Origin: Diplolepis rosae
Lineage: Eukaryota > Arthropoda > Insecta > Hymenoptera > Diplolepididae
Assembly: GCA_030998225.1 (NCBI GenBank)
Contig: JAPYXD010000742.1
Location: 434,001-498,000, forward strand
DNA length: 64,000 nucleotides
Direction: 5' to 3'
In this document: one piece after another, positions 30,872 through 41,078 of the stretch
How positions within the stretch are numbered: position 1 is the stretch's first letter
Layout of the letters: every line of letters starts with the position of its first letter
Position numbers and translations under genes: made by a program
Notes under the pieces: model-generated
Database searches by the model: none
Seen by the model: only the letters and a program-made list of their open reading frames with translations
Told to the model about the DNA's origin: nothing

Positions 30872-31167
30872 AATATTGTCCATCAAAATGTCGAGGACAA
30901 GCAAAATATTGAATTTCCGCTACTTGTAGGTATTCTAACCTCAACAAGTAAGAGTTTGCGCAATCTTCTATTCATCGTTGTCCAACATTTCCTCTCTTCG
31001 TAAACCGATGAATGGTCAAACTTTTCTTCTGACGCTTTTTGGTGGTATACACCTAGGAACAGCACACTGAATTATGCATTTTTTACTCATGATAGCGCAT
31101 AATCACGCACAAAGAATTGTTAAATAATTCTAATGACTTGTTAATAACAATAGGCAGCTTTAAGTTC

Positions 31168-31600
31168 ATGCTGCGTGAGATGACGGTTTTACTTAATCGG
31201 GCCGATTCTGTTGATTCTATTTTAACGAAGGGTTTTGGTGTTCCGGGTTCCTTAGATAATATTGACGATTTATCACGAACCGGTATTTGAGGGTGACTTC
31301 GATTTTAACGTGTCGCTGTTAGGACTGTCTGCCGAAGTCGAACCTTTAGCTCAAACAGCTTCTGCGGGTATCCAGAGAAATGCAGCTTTGACTAAGGATA
31401 GCATAAAACATCGCATCTCGGAGATTGAAGACATTTTAGGGGTGCACCAATTTGCATTTTAGTGGGCATCTCCTAGTGTCGCGATAACCCTAATAACCTC
31501 GTGTCGTCAAGAACTAGGTTTGTTGGTTAGTGAGACCGATTTTATCGTTGTGAGGGAGATAGACCAACGAAGATATGGAGTTCTGCTTCGTGTAGGTGTG
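31168..31600 (+). pseudogene. unassigned coding-like remnant
   Basis: An ATG at 31168 opens MLREMTVLLNRADSVDSIL and continues GVPGSLDNIDDLSR. After a +1 shift near 31265 it continues YHEPVFEGDFDFNVSLLGLS, AEVEPLAQTASAGIQRNAAL and ISEIEDILGVHQFAF. Past a TAG at 31460 the same frame runs on with WASPSVAITLITSCRQELGL and VVREIDQRRYGVLLRVG. Normal amino-acid composition with few breaks suggests a decayed real protein rather than chance. I do not recognise the family: it resembles none of the transposases or retroelement proteins in this window. An endogenous viral gene or a host retrocopy are both possible. Confidence 0.4.
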
Positions 31601-31852
31601 TGTTTAGACCGTAATCAAAATTTTCCTCTTTTTAGAATTTTTTTTGTTTTTGGTTGTAGTAATTGTTACTAATCTCTTAAAGTTTCCATTATGGGGGTAT
31701 ATCTAACGAAATATCAATTTTTTTGTATTTTCGGGAAGAATAATTATTCAAAAGTGTCACCTGAAAATCTCATCAAGGAATTCTAAAAATTAGGTAACTT
31801 ATAACTAATTTCGTCGTGATTGTTCATTTCGAATAGAAGACGACCTTGAAGG

Positions 31853-32109
31853 ATTAGAAGGTTTTCTGCCACCTTTTGAAAATTCCAGACATTCTTGACG
31901 AAAGGTTAAACACAGTTCAGCAGCTTATTTATGGTGAAGTCGTGCACATCAAGGAAGCTCGTCGCGTTTTGCAAACAATTATGGATTACCTAAAAGCTAC
32001 GTACCATAAAATTGATAGAGATTTCAAAATAAAGGAAACTATAGAAAGGATCGTAAAAAGAAAAGAGGTAATAGTCACTTTCGTGATTGTAGGGAAGGTG
32101 GAAAGCTGA
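31853..32109 (+). pseudogene. unassigned helical coding-like remnant
   Basis: A frame reading KVFCHLLKIPDILDERLNTV, then QQLIYGEVVHIKEARRVLQT, then IMDYLKATYHKIDRDFKIKE, to a stop at 32107. It looks helical and charged. It might continue the remnant at 31168, with about 250 bases of non-coding or inserted sequence between, or belong to the leader of the Mutator-like relic downstream. Not identified. Confidence 0.3.
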
Positions 32110-32243
32110 CGAGGGCGTCCACCAGGAAATTGAAAAATCGGAAAAGAATGCAAGTGGCTGAGGAGAGGACTATCAGCTATTGAATACTGAACTTTTTCTC
32201 TGTGTTTACGGCTATCTCAATATATGTAAAGTGTATGAAATGT

Positions 32244-33486
32244 AATGGTAATACATGAGATAAACCGTCGATTTTTTGCAATGCGCATGATCGGGAAAGG
32301 AATGAAAGGAGCCATGCAATTTTGTGCACTGATGGATCTGCCAAGTCCGCCAGTTCAAGCAACTTATGATTTATTCGTCGAAAGCATTCGTGCAGCTGCA
32401 CAGGAAGTTTGCGAAATGTTCATGAAACAAGCCGCTAGAGAGGAACACGAAAAGACAAAGAAATTTCACGTGTGGAAGAAGCAAATGGAATCATGGTCTC
32501 AGGTAACGGAACGTGGAGGAAACGAGGATTCAATCATTTTTTCGAGTAACATCTATAATTGGAAATTTAACTGTCAAGGTACTTGATATAGATGCGAAAT
32601 CGTCTACTTGTACAGTGTGCCAAAGATGGAGCAGTAAAAAAGGCACTCCGGAATATGATCTAGAAATGAATGAGCATTGGGCAAATTGTTAAAAAAATCA
32701 CGAGGGACCATCGGGTAACATGGAAGTGATATCTGCAGTCGAAATGTTAGCCAGAAGTATCTAAAAACATGCTTTAACAACTTCGAGAATTGCAAAAAAA
32801 AGTGGCAGGGATTGGTGGAAAAACTGGGAGACTTGCTTTGGTCCTGATCCATAAAATCAGTATTTATTATGGTCTGGCAATTCGTAGAAATTGTGAATCA
32901 ATTGCATCAATGAAAAAAGCAATCATGGAAACATTATATCACCTTGGATCCACTGATAAAAAGCCCAACACAAATCGAGTCCGCCAGGAAAAAATTCTTG
33001 GTGCTGGTGGCAGCGAGACAAAACTACAAACAAGTTGAAGTCCTTCAAACATAAAAATTCAGTTGATGCAGACGTTATTGAAGCTATGCGTCCAATCCTT
33101 GAGAATCGCAGCAAGGACGAATTGTTGCAGCGCTGTTTGGATGTGTTCACGCAGAATAACAATAAAAGTTTCAAAAACTAGATCTGGAATATTGCCCGGA
33201 AAAATATCCCTGGTGGCGGAAAATCGTTAAAACCACTGCATACATTGCAGCTTCTGTATTCAATGAGGGTGCGAATTTCTACTTATGCATTATGACAACG
33301 TTGGGGATCACAACTGGTTCACAGTGTCATCGGTATGTAATGCAATAAGACGAACAACGCATCGCCTTAGCTGAAATGCGCACCGACGTAGCATCGAAAG
33401 AAGGCAGGAAATGGCGAAGGTTATCTGGGGATGCAGCTGAACGAGAAGGAACTTCGCTATATGGACCTGGCATTGATTATAGTTAG
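32244..33486 (+). pseudogene. Mutator-like transposase relic (PF20700-type)
   Basis: Recognised blocks in order: HEINRRFFAMRMIGKGMKGA, MQFCALMDLPSPP, then GNGTWRKRGF (about 32507), STCTVCQRWSSKKGTPEYD with a C..C pair, NHEGPSGNMEVISAVEM, and GKTGRLALVLIHKISIYYGL. Then follow MKKAIMETLYHLGSTD, MRPILENRSKDELLQRCL, TQNNNKSF and the terminal SLYGPGIDYS. The order and the GLMD, G.TW, GxGxMExxG and YGPGID landmarks fit the Mutator-like transposase family common in arthropods. The region with the central catalytic Asp (GDGDS block) is deleted between 32760 and 32780. Numerous frameshifts. Inactive. Confidence 0.75.
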
Positions 33487-33489
33487 TAA

Positions 33490-34545
33490 GAATTGAATTT
33501 TCATTACTACATTCGAAAATTTATTATTCACAGTTACATTTGAAGAACGAAGTTTGTGGGTCGAATAATAGCCGAACTGCGTATTGCTAACAAAGATTGT
33601 TCAAACATGTTCAAATAAAAATATTTTCGAATATAATTATATTTTTTCCGAAAACTCTGAAGTTTGTGGAAATGAAATGACGAAACACTGCCTAAGCATT
33701 AGAAAACGATTTCACCTACAAAAAAGTATTTTCTAGAGCTTAAGAGAAGCTATCCCAAAAGAAAAATTTGTTTTCATTTTATTTATAAAAAGCTAACGAA
33801 AAATCAGGCCACAAACCTCAGAAAATTTCAAACTGCCGTTTGCCCATAAAAAAATCCTTCTCCTAATCTCGAGTTTAACTTTTCTAAAACGATAATCAAT
33901 CACTCGTTTTGATTTGAGATCGTTTTTTGGGAAATATCCTGACTACCGCAAAAAAAACCTCCAAGAGAAGCAGGATGACTACGCTATTTTGTAATATTTT
34001 TAGTTAAAAATTATGTAGAAGCTTCTTCAATAAATGCACTAAACACTTAGAGAATGAAATCGTTATGCTAGGTATATCCCCTTCAATTGTTTCAGAGGTG
34101 CAAGGATGACCTCGAGAACTTCTGCAGTGCGCCTCAGAATTATTCCTTGTGAAGTCCTGCTGCTGGCCACCCAGGTTGTCAACTACATTTTCGCCAGTGA
34201 ATATGGGCCAAACAACCCGCACTTGGCGTTCCAGGGGTATTTTCGGGGATCAGGGCCTTGATCTTCTGATTGCCTAGAATAGGCTCCAATTTTGTGTGCG
34301 GCGTCTACTGCCTTTTTTCTTTTTTTGGTGTCACATCAGTTGGATTTGCTCAAGTTCAGGGTAATTCACAACGGCTGTTTTATTTTTTTTTTTTATGATT
34401 TCTTTTTGTTTGTTCTTGTTACAGGGATATCAGAGCGGTGGGTCAGTTCTTTCCCTGTGGCAGGTTTGGGAAATACCCAGCGGAGTGAAAGCGTTCCTTT
34501 TTTCACAGAAATTTTTTTTTCGATATACTTGATTCTTTAGGATTA
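33490..34545. other. no recognisable gene
   Basis: AT-rich 3' flank of the Mutator-like relic, with recurring gaagtttgtgg / ccacaaacctc blocks (33550, 33662 and inverted at 33810) that may be subterminal repeats of that element. 34050-34440 is GC-richer but carries no gene that I recognise. The retrotransposon fragment at 34546 starts abruptly in mid-RT. Confidence 0.35.
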
Positions 34546-35540
34546 ATGAAATATTGTTCAGTGTTTGAATCAGCTACTGGTTTTCGCCATATAAAAATGG
34601 ACCCAAAAGACTCTCAGAAAACCGCATTTTCTACACCTCACGGTTATTACGAACTTGATAGAATGCCTTTCGGTTTGAAAACAGTACCATCCACGTTTCA
34701 AAGATTAATGGATTTAACATTAACTCGATTAATCGGAACGGAACTTTTTGTATATCGTAATGACATAGTTATATATGCAAATACTCTAGAAGAGCACGAA
34801 ATTAAATTCAATAATTTAGCAGAAAGACTTAGAAAAGCAAATCTTCACTTACAACCAGACAAATACAAATTTTTACGACATGAAGTAGGATATTTAGGTC
34901 ATATAATTGATAAAAATGGAGTACTTCCAGATCCAAAAAAGATAATAGCTGTAAAAAACTTTCCAGTCCCAAAAACACAGAAAAATTTTAAGCAATTTTT
35001 AGGCTTAGCAGGATATTACAGACGATTTTTTGATAGATTTGCAAAAATTGCAAGTCCTTTAAATCAACTTCTAAAAAAAGATATACCTTTCAATTGGACA
35101 GAAAAAAAACAAGCAGCTTTCGATATTTTAAAAGCAAAATTATGTGAAGAACCACTTTTACAACGACCTGATTTTTCTCAACCTTTCATACTAGCAACAA
35201 GCACCTAAGGATTTGCAATAGGAGGTATTTTATCACAAGGTAAAATAGGCAAAGATAAGCCAATAGCATATTCTTCACGTAGCCTAAGTGATACTGGGAA
35301 AAATATGATACATACGAGAAAGAAGCTCTTGCCATAATATTTTGTGTAAGTCATTTTCGTCCTTATTTGTATGGAAGAAAATTTACTTTAGTGACTGATC
35401 ATAAACATTTAGTTTAGTTTCAAGATTCTAAAGACCCTTGTTCACGAGTTTTATGTTGTCGATTGATACTCGCAGAATATGATTTTGATGTTGTTTACAA
35501 GGCAGGAAAAATGAATGTAAATGCAGACGCTCTCTTAAGA
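34546..35540 (+). pseudogene. pol: Ty3/gypsy pol fragment: RT and RNase H, element 2
   Basis: RT begins in the palm region (CSVFESATGFRHIKMDP, KTAFSTPHGYYELDRMPFGL). The active-site box reads FVYRNDIVIYA, so the usual YxDD has become YRND. Thumb/connection follows (LQPDKYKFL, VGYLGHIIDKNGV, FLGLAGYYRRFFDRFAKIAS). RNase H continues after a stop at 35206: FAIGGILSQGKIGKD, KPIAYSSRSL, EKEALAI, LYGRKFTLVTDHK, and ends VVYKAGKMNVNADALLR. Stops near 35414 and 35299 break it. The 5' half with gag, protease and RT fingers is absent. Confidence 0.85.
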
Positions 35541-36700
35541 AACCCTATTGATGTCAACAAGGAGAAATCAAAACATTCACAAGTTGATGACAACAATAAT
35601 TTTATGACTTCTCAAGAAAAAATGTTTGCCAAGAAAACTTTTACAAGAAATAAACAAAAAAACTCTAAAAATGAGGTAAAATCTTTTAAAATGAAGAAAC
35701 TTGAATCCAAGAATCGTACCAGACGACGTAAATCATTTAGGCGAAATTTCCGAAGCCCAAATATTAAATACTGACACAAAAATTCCAGAATTTCCTCAAA
35801 AATATCTTAATGAAGAATCGTTTAGTAAAATTGGTAAGAATATTTCAAAATACACAAAATTCAAAAATCTGGCTTCAAGACTTATTTTTGTGATAATATT
35901 TCTATTAAGTCCATTATTTTCCAAAATATACGAAACTTTATCATGAAAATCTATTACTACAAGAGCTCATAAGAGAATACAATAAAAAGAAGTAAAAAAT
36001 TTGGATTAAAATAAAAATCAAGAAAAATTAGACGAAAATTTTTCTTCTAAACCTTTCGTGAAAAAACTAGGAGGTAAGCCAAGAAAAAATCTACTTAAAA
36101 ATTTTAAAAATATTCCTTCTCAAACAAAAAGAAGGAGAGGTAGCCCAAGAAAAGAAATATATGAAGATGAATTACCAGAAATTATGAAGAAAATTTGGAA
36201 GAGAATTTTGAAGATGATTTTGAAGGAAATTTCAAAGAGAATTTTGAACAGAATTTTGAAGAAAATGTTGAAGACAATCTTGAGGAAAATTTTGAATAGA
36301 AGTTTGCAGAAAACCATCCATAAAACTTGGAAGAAAAATTTGAAGATCTTTATTTCAAAGAAAATTGGAAACTTAACCGAAGATCTTAAATAAGTTCTAA
36401 AAAAGACGATAATTATCATGATGATTATAATCGTCCACCCCCAGAAACCCCTCCTATAAGCTTTCAAACAGAAAAAATTATAACGAGAAAAAATATAGTT
36501 GAATGTTATATCGACGTGATAGCTCTGTGGCCATATTTAATTTTAACTGAAATTTTTAACCAAGATGACTGTAATAATCCCACATGGAGCAGAAACCTAA
36601 ACAATCCAGATACAATAAAATACATTTTTCAACAATTAAAACAAGAGGACCGGATGCTTACAAAAACTTGATTCTCAGTTTACGCATATCAGATCACTTT
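35541..36700 (+). pseudogene. pol linker with acidic tetrapeptide repeats, element 2
   Basis: Between RNase H and env there is coding-like linker sequence where the integrase would be expected. At 36177-36296 a 12-bp unit repeats about ten times in frame, encoding N-[F/L/V]-E-[E/D] blocks (NYEE NLEE NFED and so on) up to a TAG. After it come RPPPETPPISFQTEK and RKNIVECYIDVIALWPYL. Elements 4 and 6 have a linker of related kind upstream of their integrases. No integrase motif is found in element 2, so it was deleted or lost. Confidence 0.55.
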
Positions 36701-36857
36701 GTCATAGCCGACATGTTGGATATAATGAACCAGGAACACAAAATACAAAAAGTAAATCAATAACTTCAACAAATATATATATAGCGATAACACAATTGTT
36801 CTGTTTTCATATTACAAAGCAAAATAGGCTGCTAATTGGAACGTCCTTTTTCCAGAG

Positions 36858-37400
36858 ATGGGATTGCGAGGCTTCCTCTTGGCACTGCTCATTTGCAACT
36901 TCAACTACATAACAACAGTCTACGCCATCATAACATTTGATTGCGGTTCAAATCAGTCAAATATTACGACATTATCTTTACTAAAGGTAGGAGAGTGTAA
37001 TCTACCTCCATCTCAAGTACACGTTAAAAGAACTTATATACAACTTTCAAAATTACCTGGATTTACAAATACAAAAGTAATACAATGCAAAGTAGAAATT
37101 CGACGTGCTATTTCTCATTGTGGTATGCACTCACACATTTTCATAGATGCAAATGGCCATAGCGAATATATACAAGATGTTATACGAGATCAAAATTAAA
37201 AGTAAATGAAACTTTATTTCACAATGTTACCTTAGCAGGTTCTGTAACAACTAACGGGGACTGCCGAATCCATAGCGCCAACAACAAAAACAGTGAATCC
37301 GTAGTCTGTGAACATCAATTGGAATTCAACCATGAATTTGATTAGGAAAATACCAAGATTGTTGATTATGTCTCTGACTATCGGAAAAGATTAACATTAG
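36858..37400 (+). pseudogene. env: chuvirus-type env glycoprotein N-terminus, element 2
   Basis: An N-terminal signal peptide (MGLRGFLLALLICNFNY) precedes a mature start FDCGSNQSNITTLSLLKVGE. A second landmark is SHCGMHSHIF. The pattern matches the env gene of element 4 and, from family knowledge, the chuvirus (Jingchuvirales)-type glycoproteins that arthropod LTR elements have captured. It would act as a membrane fusion glycoprotein. After a stop at 37197 the frame breaks; similarity fades by 37400 where a Penelope-like piece begins. The ectodomain middle is lost; the C-terminus reappears at 39060. Confidence 0.65.
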
Positions 37401-37439
37401 AGATGATCCATATAAAATTTAATAAATTTAGTATAAATA

Positions 37440-37811
37440 AAAAAAAGGACATATTTACTTTGAATAGAATTTATTTTTTATTACTTAGTAGATTAAATTC
37501 ATGATAGCTTTCCAGCTGATGTCTGTTTACATTTCAAATTCTATGTTTACAATAACTGTTGTCAATATTTGAAGTTAACTGTTTGAATCTAATAATTTAG
37601 TAGACAAAGTGTCGTCGACTCCATGACATCACGTCATTTTATCATTTTGTGTATGTTTTTGATATTAAGTTAATTTAATTTTTATTTTTCTTGTGTGTGA
37701 CAATTTAACTATTTGGTGTTTTTTTAATTTATTAAAGCCTGATGAGGTTGGAAAACACATAGCGAACTAAACGTCGCAACAATTTTGACATTATGAAGAG
37801 TTTTCTTCTTT
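37440..37811 (+). repeat. Penelope-like piece with hammerhead-like core
   Basis: Non-coding insert in env of element 2. CTGATGA (37739-37745), a weak stem and GCGAAC..ACGTCGC follow the hammerhead order, but the GAAA box is altered to GAAC. The same sequence class is at 27.6 and 30.5 kb. It abuts the mariner at 37813. Confidence 0.35.
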
Positions 37812-37812
37812 A

Positions 37813-39017
37813 TCAGGGGTGTTAGTTGAAGTTTGCCGGTTTTTTCAATAAAGAAAACACTTAATTCTCATGGGAATCTCAAAAAAATTTTATTCAAAGT
37901 ATTGACCATTGGATTCTACACATTTTGCCCATCTTTCAAATAAATCATGGATACCATTCCAAAAAAACTTTTTCTCTTTCAAGGCAAACCATTCGACGAG
38001 CCATTTTTGACTTCTTCAAAATTGCCGAAGCGCTGCTCTGCGAGTGAGAGTCCCATCGATGCGAAAAGGTGATAGTCGGACGGGGCGAGGTCTGGAGAGT
38101 ACGGCAGGTGCAAAAATATTTCCCAATTCAATGCTTTTAATGTGTTCTTCACCACTTTAGCGGTATGCGACGGTGCGTTGTCATGTTGTAGGATAACTTT
38201 GCCATGTCTTCGGGCCCATTCCGGCCGTTTTTCGATCAACGCATGATTCAAATTGATAATTTGTTGTCGGTAGCGATCCGTCTTCACTGTCTCACCAGGT
38301 TTTAATAACTCGAAGTACACCACACCACACTGGTCCCACCAAACACAGAGCATTGTCTTACGGCCAAAGCGATTTGGCATTGGAATCGATGGGCCGACCT
38401 GACCAGGTGAAAGCCATGATTTTTTCCGCTTCGGGTTACAAATGGTTTTTCGATTTTCCATTTGTCTATCGTTCAGTTGGTGTGGTACCCATTTTCCATA
38501 CGTTTGGATTTTTCCCATGGCTTTCAAACGTTGGCAAATTGCTCCTCGCGTCACATTTAGTGTTTGTGCCAATTGTTGTTGCGATTGGGTTGGGTCGTCA
38601 TCCAATAAGGCCTGCAATTCCTCGTCTTCGAAATTTTTCGCTGCACCAGGATGTTCATTGTCTGTTAAATCGAAATCTCCACTTTTAAATTGACGAAACC
38701 ATGTCTCACATATTCTAATTACTGGAGCATGTTCACCATAAGTTTCTACCAGCAATCGATGAGCTTCAACTGCTTTTTTCTTTTGATGAAATAAGAAAAG
38801 CAACGAATGCCGCAAATGCGTTTTACTTGGAACGAAACTCGACATATTCACTGAGGTAAACAACTATGATGCTATTATTTTGGCAGAATGTAATTGTGTA
38901 TTTTTGAAGGTTATTGTCCATAGAAAAATATGACATAGATGCCAAATCATAGAAATGTATACATATCTCTAGCGACATCTATGAGTAAAACCGGCAAATT
39001 TCAACTAACGCCCCTGG
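37813..39017 (-). mobile_element. mariner copy B, complete ends, TA duplication
   Basis: The 1205-bp element has inverted repeats: TCAGGGGTGTTAGTTGAAG at 37813 and its counterpart CTAACGCCCCTGG ending at 39017. TA flanks both ends (37811-37812, 39018-39019). It contains a transposase gene that lacks the first catalytic residue. It sits in the env region of element 2. Very close similarity to copy A (25515-26622) points to recent spread. Confidence 0.9.
37979..38863 (-). pseudogene. mariner transposase lacking first catalytic Asp (copy B)
   Basis: The frame is open from MFTSVNMSSFVPSKTHLRHS to a premature shift after QRFGNFEEVKNGSSNGLP; the remaining C-terminal tail seen in copy A (WLVDWFAMKEK..) is in another frame. 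It shows the same in-frame gap as copy A: MENRKTIC is followed directly by NPKRKKSW, removing the VTGDEKW-type block with the first Asp. QHDNAPSHTAK and YSPDLAPSDYHLF remain. Because two dispersed copies share exactly this gap, the deletion preceded their transposition, which must have used another source of transposase. Confidence 0.85.
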
Positions 39018-39059
39018 TATATTTGACCCTCATTGATCGCAAACCAGCATCTTTTATAA

Positions 39060-39560
39060 GATCATATTATGTTTCCAACAGAAAAACCAATGATTCTAAA
39101 TTCTTTAGCTAGAGAAATAACAGGACATCCAACTATTAATCAAGGAATATGATTAACGAATTCATTTAATGAATATGTAATGGATAAAATTGCTGAATCC
39201 GCATGGGGTAGATTTTGGATAATTTTTACAAATTTTGGAACTACTGGTGCATGCCTAATTGGAATAATTATAATAATTAGAGGGATCAAATTAATAGCGG
39301 ATACCGTTATTCATGGACATGCGCTACGCAGATTATTTGGATGGTCTCTCCATCTACTAGGCACCTTCAATCAATTCAATCAATTCAATTCAATGGTACT
39401 TAGGTACCAATCGACCTTCTAAATCTCCTGTTGAGAATCATCAAGAACTGCTAACAGCTTCAGCGTCACAAAACCCGCAAGAGACACACAAAAGTTCAAC
39501 ATATAACGCAAATAAGAATTCACGTAAAGATCACAATAGTACAAACACTACTCTTTATCC
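39060..39560 (+). pseudogene. env: chuvirus-type env C-terminus with membrane anchor, element 2
   Basis: Begins at a piece reading MFPTEKPMILNSLAREITGH, then MDKIAESAWGRFWIIFTNFG, then a hydrophobic anchor (TGACLIGIIIIIRGIKLIAD) and HGHALRRLFGWSLHLLG. Element 4 has the equivalents at 52785-51773. A short tandem caattcaat repeat (39368-39392) shifts the frame after the anchor. The cytoplasmic tail is polar (SPVENHQELLTASASQNPQE). The central ectodomain was replaced or removed by the Penelope-like and mariner insertions. Confidence 0.7.
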
Positions 39561-39625
39561 TCACTCTGAACTAAAAGAAGAACTTTGCAGAACACACTAC
39601 TCTATCCAAATCTGAAATCTTCAGA

Positions 39626-40110
39626 ATGTCGCATGTTCCGTTAAGTAATTTATTGAACAAACTTATTCAGCAAAGAGGAAATCCTCCCCGCAATCACAAA
39701 ATACTCATTGAACAGTCCATCAAGAACGAGTATTTATTTCCCGTAAATTTACAATATAAAAATTACATAATTATGAGTAATGGCACAGATAAAGATAATG
39801 TAAAACAAAGAGTAGCACGGAATTTATATCAAACCTTAATTAATGAATCGGAAAAAACCAATCAAAATTACCAACCAATTTTATTAGTAAAAATTGCAAG
39901 AAATGAAAAGAAATTTATCGTCAAAACAAATTTTCATATCCAAAATATACGGTATTACGAATAAAAACTTTACTGGAAGATTCAGAATACATTGCAGTTT
40001 GTGTTATTAAAAATATTAAACAAATAGGAATTGCAAACTCGATAGAAACAGCTAAAGATTTTGCTCCCATAAAAATTATTAATTCTCTGTCGAATAAAGA
40101 CGAAAAATGT
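39626..40110 (+). CDS. unidentified ORF downstream of env, element 2
   Basis: Opens MSHVPLSNLLNKLIQQRGNP and runs 112 codons (IEQSIKNEYLFPVNLQYKNY, KQRVARNLYQTLINESEK, PILLVKIARNEKKFIVKTN) to a stop at 39962. A one-base shift then gives about 55 more residues (VLRIKTLLEDSEYIAVCVIK, IANSIETAKDFAPIKI). It is predicted to be a soluble alpha/beta protein of roughly 165 residues with no signal peptide or anchor. I do not recognise it. It could be a third-position accessory ORF of the retroelement or the start of another element. It ends at the half MITE at 40111. Confidence 0.4.
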
Positions 40111-40176
40111 GAACTCATGAATGAGGCAAAATAAATATTCAAAATGTTTTTATCCTTATTCTACGTTAAAAATAAC
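40111..40176. mobile_element. half copy of the palindromic MITE
   Basis: About 66 bases (AACTCATGAATGAGGC, then CTTATTCTACGTTAAAAATAA) match one arm of the MITEs at 9041 and 52065. The outer tip and the second arm are missing. Confidence 0.75.
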
Positions 40177-40299
40177 TCACTGTATAAAAAATTATGAGAC
40201 TAGACACGACTGGACTTACGGTATAAAAAATGATGACACTACACTAGATCTGTGGATCTAGCTGTAACCTGCATCGATGAAATCACGCACACGGTAATG

Positions 40300-40445
40300 C
40301 AACAGACCTGCGACTGTTACCCGAATTCCACAGTCACAAATGCGGAACCAACCCTATGATTCTGCGAACCACGGGGTTACCTTTACAACTGAGGACACAA
40401 ATGACTTGCAACTTCTGCTAGAAAATGGGTCATTTGGAAAAAACA
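40300..40445 (+). pseudogene. gag: gag C-terminal remnant with zinc knuckle, element 3
   Basis: The tail of a retroelement gag: CNFC-stop-KMGHLEK at about 40398-40440 is a CCHC knuckle with a stop codon in place of the residue after the second Cys and the last Cys displaced by a shift. Upstream gag sequence is absent or unrecognisable, so element 3 is truncated at its 5' end. Protease follows directly. Confidence 0.55.
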
Positions 40446-40539
40446 ATGCTATCTAAAATCGAAACAACAGGGTTTTCGAAACGTTACAGTCCAGAAATGA
40501 CCACCAGAGGTCACGAACATACAGGAGTCGCAGGTCATA

Positions 40540-41078
40540 CAGGGCCCACTAGAATCCTACGAATTAACACCAGGAGAGCAGGAGGAAATAGACTACTACA
40601 AGGAGTCTGCAGAGTTTCAGCAATCAGCGGACGATTGCGCCACATACACGGAAAACACTTTGATGGACGTACCTACAGACTTTTAGTAGACTCAGGAGCT
40701 GCTACTAATCTCATAAAAAGCTCTGAAGTACCCACAGAAAGAAAACCATTTCAGTTGAAAAAGCGTTTTGCTATGGGGAGAGATATTAAGTACTCTTATC
40801 ACGCAGTAAAAATACCATATCTGGGAAAATTGCATTTATTTCATATAATAGACAACGATTTTCCCTTACCCGAGGAAGGTAACATCGCAATGCCATTCCT
40901 GAATGCATTCGATCGATATATTATAAGTAAAGACTTTTTTGACATTGATAATAAAAAATTGCCCCTTTATGAAGACTGAACATTTGTCTCGAGAAACACA
41001 ACACAGGCAAATACGCTACAAGAAGCGGACAAGGGTCAAGATATATATATAGAAAACCACGAATCAATCCCTGATGGG
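40540..41078 (+). pseudogene. pol: retroviral-type aspartic protease, element 3
   Basis: The protease carries TYRLLVDSGAATNLI, with the DSG catalytic triad, near 40670-40715, followed by FAMGRDIKYSYHAVKIPYLG, LHLFHIIDNDFP and a glycine-poor C-terminal block. The same domain in element 5 reads YRLLVDSGAAINII. A stop at 40977 interrupts the polyprotein, which otherwise continues in the same frame into RT. It would process the Gag-Pol polyprotein. Confidence 0.8.

Noticed and set aside
36058..36393. Lysine/isoleucine-rich 111-codon plus-strand frame and its minus-strand hydrophobic partner
   Set aside because: Both are out-of-phase readings of the 12-bp tetrapeptide repeat in the pol linker of element 2.
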